A stretch of DNA of 64,000 nucleotides from Novosphingobium sp. PhB57 (GTDB lineage: Bacteria; Pseudomonadota; Alphaproteobacteria; Sphingomonadales; Sphingomonadaceae): positions 1-64,000 of the forward strand of contig NZ_SMBO01000008.1 in NCBI RefSeq assembly GCF_004342985.1, written 5' to 3'. The first letter of the stretch is position 1, and each line of letters begins with the position of its first letter. The notes beneath the pieces are model-generated. The model made no database searches, was not told the origin of the DNA, and saw nothing but the letters and a program-made list of their open reading frames with translations. Both the position numbers and the translations under genes were made by a program. This document shows positions 34,753-42,048 of the stretch, one piece after another.

Positions 34753-34789
34753 TTACACAGCGATTAATAAAAATATAGCCATCTTTCAA
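34753..34789 (+). promoter_or_regulatory. Double operator G, before the last LprI-like gene
   Basis: TTACACAGCGATTAA (34753-34767) and ATAGCCATCTTTCAA (34775-34789), centres 22 bp apart. Both copies are weaker than in A-F, but spacing and AT-rich spacer agree. The gene at 34835 starts 46 bases downstream. Confidence 0.55.
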
Positions 34790-34834
34790 TTTAGTGCTAG
34801 TTTGAGGCAAGATGGCAGAACGACTGAGGCGGTC

Positions 34835-35254
34835 ATGATGAAAGTTTGGGCAATCGCAATCGTCGCCGCAGGCACGATCGCTGCGATGCCGGTGCTCGCG
34901 CAGTCTGACGCCGAGGTTTCGGCGGCCTACACACCTTTGTTCGATCGCTGCATGAAAAGCGGCGACGCGGCACAAGGTGTCACCGCTGGCGTTATGGATT
35001 GCCTAGGCCGCGAAAATATACGCCAGGATGCCCGCCTTAACCACACGTACAAAGTGGTCATGGGCGGGCTCAACGCGCCACGAAAAGCCACGTTGCGCGG
35101 GCTGCAGCGTTCCTGGCTCGAAGAGCGCGAGAGTACCTGCCATGCGGCTATGGATGAACTTGGCGGAGGCACGGCCTCCGCAATCGTTTATAGTAATTGC
35201 TTCCTGGACGAAACGATAAAGCGCACGCTTTATCTGAAGAATTATCGTCCGTAG
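34835..35254 (+). CDS. LprI/DUF1311-family secreted protein
   Basis: 139 residues, signal peptide (MKVWAIAIVAAGTIAAMPVLA, cut before QSDAEV). The whole mature protein is the LprI domain: DCLGRENIRQDARLNHTYKV, then GLQRSWLEERESTCHAAMDE and YSNCFLDETIKRTLYLKNY, with the L..Q..W, C and C..E...R elements in the family order and four cysteines. GAGG lies before ATG 34835; the next codon is also ATG. Monocistronic and last unit of the operator regulon. Confidence 0.85.
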   Translation: MMKVWAIAIVAAGTIAAMPVLAQSDAEVSAAYTPLFDRCMKSGDAAQGVTAGVMDCLGRENIRQDARLNHTYKVVMGGLNAPRKATLRGLQRSWLEERESTCHAAMDELGGGTASAIVYSNCFLDETIKRTLYLKNYRP

Positions 35255-35739
35255 CGTTTGACTTTGAGACTTAGAATTACTTCGTCCTCCTACCGTCCGT
35301 ACCGCGCTTCAACACAGATCCGCACGAATTAGTAATGAGGCCGTTTGCGCATCCTCGATCCTGATCGGGCACGCATCGCTTCGATCTAAAGGTTTCTTAT
35401 CGGCGCCGCGGCGGAGCACGATCGGTGCTTTGCAATTTTCACGGGATCGTGCGCGGGCTCAAACGGATGCCGTTCTCGTCGATCGGCTTGTCCGTCCAGG
35501 TCCTGATCTTGCCGAGAGGGCCGCCGGGTTCGGCAAAAGGAGCGCGGCCGCATCAAAACTCTGATCGGCCTAGCTTCAGCCAGGACAATGATGGGTCTCA
35601 CTCCGATGATCACGGCCTTCGCCAAGCTCGTTCGCAGCCGGATGCGGAACGCCGCATGGTGGGACGAAGCTGCCGTTTCCCATCACCCCTCATAGTCAGG
35701 TCGTAGCGAAACGCGCCATTTAATCGAGAGGCGAGAACA
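35255..35739. other. Intergenic boundary of the secreted-protein island
   Basis: No convincing gene, operator copy or RNA. Convergent between the LprI-like gene and the LysR gene. Overlapping frames on both strands without ribosome sites suggest degraded DNA. Codon content and gene type change completely after this point, so it likely marks the island edge. Confidence 0.35.
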
Positions 35740-36636
35740 TCATTGGGACCGGTAGCGAAGCGCTTCAAGCACGATCTGGAACGCAGGAGAAGGCTGTCTG
35801 CGACTGGTGTAATACAGATAATATCCATCGAAAGGCTCGCACCATTCGTCGAGCACCCGAACAAGGGATCCGTCAGAAAAGTGATTGAGAACATGATCCT
35901 CGATCATGAAGGCAATGCCATGTCCGGAAAGCGCTGCTGTTATGATGAGCTGCGCATCGTTGAATACTAACTGACCCTCAGCCTTAACTCTCAGCTCTTT
36001 GCCCCCGCGCTCAAATTCCCAGGCATATAGTCCGCCGGACGAAGACATGCGCAGACTAATGCAATTGTGGTTTGCCAGGTCATAAGGCGTCAAGGGCGTT
36101 CCCTCGCGAGCCAGGTATGATGGAGAAGCGAATGCAGCCATTCGGAGTTTGGGACCGATTGGCACGGCAATCATGTCCTGTTCCAACGCTTCACCAAGGC
36201 GAACCCCAGCATCATATCGATCGGCAACGATATCTACGAAGCCACCCTCGATACTGACTTCGATGTTCAAGTCAGGATTTTCGCCCGTCAGGCGGTTGAT
36301 GACCGGCCACAGCACCGCACGCGCCGCATGAGCGCTGGAAGTAATTCGAACAGTTCCTCCGGGACGTTGGCGAAGCTCCGTCAGCGTCGCCAGCTTGTCA
36401 TCGATCGTATCGAATGCAGGTCGCAGCGTCTCAATCAGACGTTCACCGGCCTCCGTGGGGGCGACGCTGCGTGTCGTGCGGGTGAGCAACCGCAGCCCCA
36501 ATCTGGCTTCCAGACGTCGCACCGTATGGCTCAGCGCAGATTGCGAAATTCCGAGCTTTGCTGCGGCTTTGGTAAAACTACGTTCTTCCGCGACGGCCAA
36601 AAACATCGCGAGATTGCCCAATTCTTCACGTTTCAT
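35740..36636 (-). CDS. LysR-family regulator (CrgA-like)
   Basis: 298 residues of the standard LysR plan: HTH MKREELGNLAMFLAVAEERS and ISQSALSHTVRRLEARLGLR, effector domain starting GTVRITSSAHAARAVLWPVI. The FGVRLGE-like stretch (YDAGVRLGEALEQDMIAV) places it in the CrgA/aldo-keto-linked subgroup. It is divergent from an aldo-keto reductase gene, a very common pairing in which the regulator activates the reductase. A T-N11-A box lies in between. Confidence 0.92.
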   Translation of the reverse strand: MKREELGNLAMFLAVAEERSFTKAAAKLGISQSALSHTVRRLEARLGLRLLTRTTRSVAPTEAGERLIETLRPAFDTIDDKLATLTELRQRPGGTVRITSSAHAARAVLWPVINRLTGENPDLNIEVSIEGGFVDIVADRYDAGVRLGEALEQDMIAVPIGPKLRMAAFASPSYLAREGTPLTPYDLANHNCISLRMSSSGGLYAWEFERGGKELRVKAEGQLVFNDAQLIITAALSGHGIAFMIEDHVLNHFSDGSLVRVLDEWCEPFDGYYLYYTSRRQPSPAFQIVLEALRYRSQ

Positions 36637-36660
36637 AGCCAGCCTAACCGATCAAGTTTC

Positions 36661-36675
36661 ATGACTTCATGTCAT
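36661..36675. promoter_or_regulatory. LysR box between regulator and reductase operon
   Basis: ATGACTTCATGTCAT is an inverted repeat (ATGAC/GTCAT) with an exact T-N11-A core, 25 bases from the LysR start and about 104 from the reductase start. Position and symmetry suit an autoregulatory site that also activates the plus-strand operon. Confidence 0.6.
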
Positions 36676-36778
36676 AGACCCAAGCGATTTGCCCTGTCTA
36701 ATTATCAGAACCGCTTCGCGCTACCTTTTGATCATCCTAGCCCCGCTTGTGACGATGGGCCGAACGAGGATTTTGATG

Positions 36779-37762
36779 ATGCAGAAGCGCGTATTAGGCC
36801 GCAGCGGCCTTGAGGTATCGGCTCTTGGGCTTGGATGCATGGGTCTTAGCTTTGGCTACGGTCCAGCTACCGATCGCACAGAAGCGGTTTCACTACTCCG
36901 CGCCGCGTACGATCGCGGCGTTACCTTCTTCGACACGGCCGAAGCCTATGGGCCCGGGGACAATGAAGAGGTTGTCGGCGAAGCACTGGCGCCGGTTCGC
37001 AATCAGGTGGTCATCGCTACAAAGTTCGGATTCGAGAACGGCAAACCGGGTGATGGCTTGAACAGTCGTCCCGAGCGTATCCGGCAGGTCGCGAACGAGG
37101 CGCTGTCCAGGCTGCGTACCGATCGCATCGACCTTTTTTATCAGCACCGCGTCGATCCCAATGTGCCGATTGAGGACGTAGCTGGAACGGTTCGCGACCT
37201 TATCGCAGAAGGCAAGGTCAAGCATTTCGGCCTGTCGGAAGCCGGACCGGACGCTATCCGTCGCGCCCACGCGGTGCAGCCCGTGGCCGCACTTCAAAGC
37301 GAGTATTCGATGTTCTGGCGCGAGCCGGAGTCAGAGATCCTGCCACTGCTCGAAGAGCTGGGGATCGGCTTCGTGCCGTTCGCACCGCTCGGAAAGGGCT
37401 TCCTCACCGGCAAGCTGAAGGCGGGCACGACGTTCGCGGCCGATGACTTCCGCAGCACTGTGCCGCGCTTCCAGGCCGATGCGATGGCGGCGAACCAGGC
37501 GCTCGTCGATCTGGTCACGACGATCGCCAGCGAGAAGGAGGCCACGCCCGCGCAGGTCGCGCTTGCATGGCTGCTTGCACAGCGTCCGTGGATTGTGCCC
37601 ATCCCTGGTACCACCAAGCTCCACCGGCTAGAGGAAAACCTGGGCAGTGCCGATCTGGGGCTGACCGATCAGGACATGGTGCGCATGGCTGACGCCCTGT
37701 CGGGGATCGAAGTCCAAGGCGAGCGCTATGCGGCTTCGCATCAGCAGTTCGTGAATCGCTGA
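36779..37762 (+). CDS. Aldo/keto reductase (AKR13/YajO-like)
   Basis: NADPH-dependent carbonyl reductase, 327 residues. Barrel landmarks: KRVLGRSGLEVSALGLGCMG, catalytic D-x3-Y region FFDTAEAYGPGDNEE, Lys in VIATKFGFE, His in FYQHRVDP, and the cofactor-binding IPGTTKLHRLEENLG at the C-terminus. The Asp-Tyr-Lys-His tetrad is complete. Start chosen at the second of two adjacent ATG codons, eight bases after GAGGA. First gene of the operon, 20 bases before the second reductase. Confidence 0.92.
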   Translation: MQKRVLGRSGLEVSALGLGCMGLSFGYGPATDRTEAVSLLRAAYDRGVTFFDTAEAYGPGDNEEVVGEALAPVRNQVVIATKFGFENGKPGDGLNSRPERIRQVANEALSRLRTDRIDLFYQHRVDPNVPIEDVAGTVRDLIAEGKVKHFGLSEAGPDAIRRAHAVQPVAALQSEYSMFWREPESEILPLLEELGIGFVPFAPLGKGFLTGKLKAGTTFAADDFRSTVPRFQADAMAANQALVDLVTTIASEKEATPAQVALAWLLAQRPWIVPIPGTTKLHRLEENLGSADLGLTDQDMVRMADALSGIEVQGERYAASHQQFVNR

Positions 37763-37782
37763 ACCGAACGAGGACCAAGCCC

Positions 37783-38640
37783 ATGACCAGCAACGTTCCC
37801 AGTGTCACTCTTAACAACGACGTGAAGATGCCGATCCTCGGGTTCGGCGTGTTTCAGGTGCCTGATCCCGTAGAATGCGAGCGCAGCGTCCGCGATGCCA
37901 TCGACGTCGGTTATCGCCTGCTCGATACAGCCGCGTCCTACGGTAACGAGGAGGCGGTTGGCGCCGCCATCAAGAACCACGGCATCGATCGAAGCGAGTT
38001 GTTCGTTACCACCAAGCTCTGGCTGCAGGATGCCAGCTACGAGGGGGCAAAGGCTGCCTTCGAGCGGTCGCTTAATAAGCTCGGGCTCGACTATCTCGAC
38101 CTATGGCTGATTCATCAGCCCTATGGTGACGTGTACGGCGCGTGGCGCGCGATGGAGGAACTGCATAGGGCCGGACGCATTCGTGCGATCGGCGTCAGCA
38201 ATTTCTATCCCGATCGCCTCGTGGACTTCGTGCTGCATAACGAGGTGAAGCCGGCGGTCAACCAGATCGAGATCCACCCTTTTCACCAGCAGACCGATGC
38301 GGTGAAGATCCTTGAGGAATACGGCGTCCAGCCAGAGGCATGGGGACCATTCGCGGAGGGCAAGAACGGCCTGTTCACGAACGAGGTGTTGCAGCCGATC
38401 GCCGACAAGCATGGGAAGAGCATCGCCCAGGTCGTGCTTCGCTGGCTGACCGACCGGGGCATCGTCGCGATCCCCAAATCGGTGCGCAAGGAGCGCATGG
38501 CGCAGAATTTCAACATCTTCGATTTCGACCTCGACGCTGGCGACCTCGATGCCATCGCCAAGCTCGATCAGAACGCCAGCAGCTTCTTCGACCACCGAGA
38601 TCCGGCGATGGTGAAGTGGCTCGGCGAAAGGAAGCTCTGA
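37783..38640 (+). CDS. Aldo/keto reductase (AKR5, 2,5-diketogluconate-reductase-like)
   Basis: 285 residues of the AKR5 type. Landmarks: NNDVKMPILGFGVFQV, tetrad Asp and Tyr in YRLLDTAASYGNEEAVG, Lys in FVTTKLWLQ, His in LWLIHQPYGDVYGAW, then IRAIGVSNFYPDRL and IPKSVRKERMAQN for NADPH. Such enzymes reduce a broad range of aldehydes and ketones. A strong hairpin at 38651-38676 follows the stop, which may separate its message from the downstream genes. Confidence 0.92.
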   Translation: MTSNVPSVTLNNDVKMPILGFGVFQVPDPVECERSVRDAIDVGYRLLDTAASYGNEEAVGAAIKNHGIDRSELFVTTKLWLQDASYEGAKAAFERSLNKLGLDYLDLWLIHQPYGDVYGAWRAMEELHRAGRIRAIGVSNFYPDRLVDFVLHNEVKPAVNQIEIHPFHQQTDAVKILEEYGVQPEAWGPFAEGKNGLFTNEVLQPIADKHGKSIAQVVLRWLTDRGIVAIPKSVRKERMAQNFNIFDFDLDAGDLDAIAKLDQNASSFFDHRDPAMVKWLGERKL

Positions 38641-38650
38641 TCGTCATTGC

Positions 38651-38676
38651 CAGGCTGATGTTACGGCATCAGCCTG
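38651..38676 (+). terminator. Hairpin after the second reductase gene
   Basis: CAGGCTGATG and CATCAGCCTG form a perfect ten-pair stem around TTACGG, followed by CCCTTTC. The T-run is short, so it may be a partial terminator or an mRNA-protecting stem inside the operon. Confidence 0.6.
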
Positions 38677-38706
38677 CCCTTTCAAACTCAAACGGGAGCA
38701 GTTGTG

Positions 38707-39243
38707 ATGGACACTCGATCGACCCAGGGAATGAAGCGGCTTTGCCTGCTAGGTGCCGTCGCCTTGTCGGTGCCGCCTATGCAGCCCTTGCTTGCGCAGC
38801 AAACGCCGGCTCCTCCCGCCGAGACTATCAAGACGGCCGCCACTCATACCCCGACAGAGCAGCAGGTCATCGACCTGTCGAAGACCAAATGGGCTTGGAT
38901 GGCGGACAAGAAGGTCGACTCTCTCGAGACGCTCTTTGACGATCGGGCCATGTTCACCCACATGGGCGGAACCTGGGGAAAGACCCAGGAACTCGCCACC
39001 ATTCAAAACGGCGGTATCTGGTACAAGAAGGCGTCGATCTACGCGGTTGATGTGCGGGTGTTCGGCAACACCGCGATCGTGTTGGAAGACCTCGATCTGG
39101 AGGCGGTGGTGGGCGGTCGCACCGTCACCAACCCCTTCATGGTCACGGAAGTTTACAACAGGCAGGCTGGCAAGTGGCGCTTGGCCCAGCTCACATTCTC
39201 GCGCCTCGTTCGACCCGTGAAGGCGAACGCTGGCAGCAATTGA
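38707..39243 (+). CDS. Exported SnoaL/NTF2-like protein
   Basis: 178 residues: signal region (LLGAVALSVPPMQPLLAQQ) then a single NTF2-fold domain of the DUF4440 type (VIDLSKTKWAWMADKKVDSL, DDRAMFTHMGGTWGKT, VYNRQAGKWRLAQLTFSRL). These domains bind small hydrophobic molecules or act as cyclases and isomerases. GGGAG upstream at 38694-38698 supports the ATG, and GTG lies immediately before it. Located between reductases and the CMD-cupin gene, so it likely acts in the same periplasmic chemistry. Substrate unknown. Confidence 0.8.
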   Translation: MDTRSTQGMKRLCLLGAVALSVPPMQPLLAQQTPAPPAETIKTAATHTPTEQQVIDLSKTKWAWMADKKVDSLETLFDDRAMFTHMGGTWGKTQELATIQNGGIWYKKASIYAVDVRVFGNTAIVLEDLDLEAVVGGRTVTNPFMVTEVYNRQAGKWRLAQLTFSRLVRPVKANAGSN

Positions 39244-39276
39244 GCCTAGTCGAGGACCGGAATGGGAGACGAGACG

Positions 39277-40443
39277 ATGAAGGTCGCTTATGCAACTGCT
39301 GCCGCGCTGGCGATGGCCGTGCCGGTCGAGGCGCAGGAGCGTCCGTCGGTCGCGCCCAGGAACATGCAGGCGATCGCTCCCGCGCTTGCCGGCTATACCG
39401 ACCGGGTGCTGTTTGGCGACGTGTGGGTGCGGCCGGAGCTGACTCCGCGCGACCGCAGCATCGTCACCCTGTCGGTGCTAATTGCAACCGGCAAAACCGC
39501 GCAGATGACAGGCCATCTTGGTCGTGGCCTCGATAACGGCATCAAACCGTCCGAAGTGGCCGGCATGGTGACGCAGCTTGCCTTCTATACCGGGTGGCCG
39601 AATGCCGTGTCGGCCTTGAACGAGGTCGAGAAGGTATTTGCTGGACGCGATGTCGATCTAAGGTCTCTTGCGACGATGCCTCCGGCCACTGCACCGCTCT
39701 CCAGCTCCGATCCCGCGCGTGCCGCGGCCGTCAACAGGACGCTTGGCCCGATCGCCCCCAAGCTCGCGCAGCTTACCAACGACGTCGTGTTCGCCGACTT
39801 GTGGCGGCGCACCGACTTATCGCCGCGCGACCGCAGCCTCGTTACCATCGCCGCGCTTTCCGCAGGCGGTGATGGCGATCAGCTCGCCTTCCATGTCCAA
39901 CGTGGCCTCGAAAACGGGCTAACGCAGCCGCAGATCGTTGAGGCCCTGACTCACCTCGCTTTCTACGCAGGGTGGCCAAAGGCGAATGCCGCCATCGGCG
40001 TCGCAGGCAAGGTGTTCGCCAGACAAGAGGTTGCCACCATGTCAGAGGTTCAAGTTATCCGTCCCGGGCAGGAGCCGAAGGCTGGGCCGGCCGACTATTT
40101 CACCGGCAGCGTGTCGGTCGCATCGCCCTTCAAAGGCACCGGCGCGGCGCGCCTTGGCGGTGCTACGGTCACGTTCCAACCAGGCGCGCATACGAACTGG
40201 CACACGCATCCGCTGGGACAGTTGCTGATCGTCACTGCTGGACACGGATGGGTCCAGGTCGAGGGTGAGGCCGCGAAGCCGATCGCGACGGGCGACACAG
40301 TGTTTATCTCGCCGGGCGTCAAGCATTGGCATGGCGCGGCGCGAAATAGCGTGATGACGCATGTGGCGGTGTCGGAAGCGCGGGACGGTACGTCCGTGAC
40401 GTGGCTCGAACCAGTCGCCGACGATTTATACAACAAGCTGTAA
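39277..40443 (+). CDS. Exported CMD-CMD-cupin fusion
   Basis: 388 residues with a signal peptide (YATAAALAMAVPVEA). Two carboxymuconolactone-decarboxylase domains in tandem (LTPRDRSIVTLSVLIATGKT near residue 55 and LSPRDRSLVTIAALSAGGDG near 190, each ending in LAFY.GWP) are followed by a cupin with metal-ligand pattern NWHTHPLGQ, then H in SPGVKHWHGAA. No C-x2-C pair, so not an AhpD-type thiol enzyme. GGGAG precedes ATG 39277; an ATG at 39262 is also in frame. Such fusions often accompany aldehyde and quinone metabolism genes. Confidence 0.88.
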   Translation: MKVAYATAAALAMAVPVEAQERPSVAPRNMQAIAPALAGYTDRVLFGDVWVRPELTPRDRSIVTLSVLIATGKTAQMTGHLGRGLDNGIKPSEVAGMVTQLAFYTGWPNAVSALNEVEKVFAGRDVDLRSLATMPPATAPLSSSDPARAAAVNRTLGPIAPKLAQLTNDVVFADLWRRTDLSPRDRSLVTIAALSAGGDGDQLAFHVQRGLENGLTQPQIVEALTHLAFYAGWPKANAAIGVAGKVFARQEVATMSEVQVIRPGQEPKAGPADYFTGSVSVASPFKGTGAARLGGATVTFQPGAHTNWHTHPLGQLLIVTAGHGWVQVEGEAAKPIATGDTVFISPGVKHWHGAARNSVMTHVAVSEARDGTSVTWLEPVADDLYNKL

Positions 40444-40457
40444 CGGGAGAGACGGCG

Positions 40458-41099
40458 ATGATGTCGGAAATCGAAATGTCGAGGCGCGGTGTCCTTGCTG
40501 GCAGCGCCGCAGCGGCTGCGCTGGCAGCGGCCCCGCCTGCGGAAGCACAACCCGCAAAGGCACCTGCGCCTGCGATCATGCCGGTATCACTCACCATCAA
40601 CGGCAAGCGTCGTGACCTCAATCTCGACACGCGCACGACGCTGCTCGATGCGCTACGCGAGCATCTGAAGCTCACCGGCACGAAGAAGGGCTGCGATCAC
40701 GGGCAATGCGGAGCCTGTACCGTCATCGTCAATGGCGAGCGGATCAATTCCTGCCTTAGCCTTGCCGTCCAGCATCAGGGCGACGAGGTGAAGACGATCG
40801 AGGGGCTGGGGACACCCGACAAGCTCCATCCCATGCAGGCCGCGTTCGTGCGTCATGATGGCTACCAGTGCGGCTATTGCACGCCGGGCCAGATTTGTTC
40901 GGCAGTCGCGGTGCTGGACGAGATCAAGCGCGGCGTGCCGAGCCACGTCCAAGCCGATCTTTCTGCGCGACCGCAACCAACCGACATTGAAATGCGCGAG
41001 CGAATGAGCGGCAATATTTGCCGTTGCGGAGCCTATTCCAACATAGCCGAGGCGATGGCGGAAGTCGCGGGAGCTACGGTCAAGGAGATGGGGGCATGA
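40458..41099 (+). CDS. 2Fe-2S subunit of a periplasmic Mo oxidoreductase (PaoA/YagT-like)
   Basis: Electron-transfer subunit carrying two [2Fe-2S] clusters. A Tat-type leader is visible (MSRRGVLAGSAAAAALAAA). Plant-type cluster cysteines C79, C84, C87 and C99 lie in KGCDHGQCGACTV and INSCL; the second cluster has CGYCTPGQ and NICRCGAY. Together with the next two genes it forms a Mo-FAD-FeS enzyme of the xanthine-oxidase family, most like aldehyde oxidase PaoABC. It ends in ATGA shared with the FAD subunit start. Confidence 0.92.
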   Translation: MMSEIEMSRRGVLAGSAAAAALAAAPPAEAQPAKAPAPAIMPVSLTINGKRRDLNLDTRTTLLDALREHLKLTGTKKGCDHGQCGACTVIVNGERINSCLSLAVQHQGDEVKTIEGLGTPDKLHPMQAAFVRHDGYQCGYCTPGQICSAVAVLDEIKRGVPSHVQADLSARPQPTDIEMRERMSGNICRCGAYSNIAEAMAEVAGATVKEMGA

Positions 41100-42048
41100 A
41101 GCCCTTCACCTATGAGCGCGCGAAGACGCCGGCGCAAGCCGCTGCCGCTGTTGCCCGTCAGCCCGGAGCCAAGTTCCTTGCCGGGGGCACCAACCTGCTC
41201 GACTGATGAAGCTGGAAATCGAAACGCCCCGGCATCTGGTCGACGTCCAGGACCTGAAGCTCGACCGGATCGAGCCGACAACGGATGGCGGCTTGCGGAT
41301 CGGCGCGCTGGTCACGAACACCGCGCTGGCTGCCGACACCCGCGTCCGTCGCGATTATGGCGTATTGACCCGCGCGATCGTGGCAGGAGCTTCAGGCCAG
41401 CTTCGCAACAAGGCGACCACGGCGGGCAATCTGCTCCAGCGGACCCGGTGTCCCTATTTCTATGACCCCAACATGCCCTGCAACAAGCGCAAGCCGGGGT
41501 CGGGCTGCGCTGCGATCGGCGGGTATTCGCGCCAACTCGCGGTGATCGGTTCGAGCGACCAGTGCATCGCCACCTATCCCGGCGATATGGCAGTCGCGAT
41601 GCGCGTGCTGGATGCGATGGTGGAGACGGTCAAGGCGGATGGCACGAGCCGCGCTATCCCGATCGCTGATTTCCACCGTCTGCCCGGCGAAAAGCCTCAC
41701 CTCGACAACAACCTTGAAGCCGGCGAGCTGATTACGGCGGTGACGCTGCCCCGGCCGCTTGGCGGCACGCACCATTATGAGAAAGTTCGCGACCGAGCAT
41801 CCTATGCCTTCGCGCTCGTCTCGGTCGCAGCCGTGATCCAGAAGGACGGGAGTGGACGTGCAGCGTTCGGCGGGGTCGCACACAAGCCGTGGCGAGTCGA
41901 AGCAGCCGACGCCGTGATGACCCAAGGGGCCGCAGCCGTGACGGCCAGAGCGTTCGCGAACGCCCGACCTACAGAGAACAATGCGTTCAAGATACCGCTC
42001 GCGACGCGGGCGCTTGCAGCCACCATCGCGGAGGGCAAGTCAGCATGA
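41096..42048 (+). pseudogene. FAD subunit of the Mo oxidoreductase (PaoB/YagS-like), frameshifted
   Basis: Repaired length about 317 residues. The first frame gives MKPFTYERAKTPAQAAAAVA and FLAGGTNLLD, then TGA; the next frame starts MKLEIETPRHLVDVQDLKL. Family members read NLLDLMKL here, so one C of GACCTG has been lost near 41205. The rest is intact, with RCPYFYDPNMPCNKRKPG and its 4Fe-4S-type cysteines and an FAD-binding fold. TGATG would allow reinitiation, but the N-terminal FAD-binding loop would be on a separate peptide. Sequencing error is plausible. Confidence 0.85.

Noticed and set aside
35386..35706. Overlapping frames on both strands after the last LprI-like gene
   Set aside because: Neither has a ribosome site or recognisable domain; treated as degraded boundary DNA.
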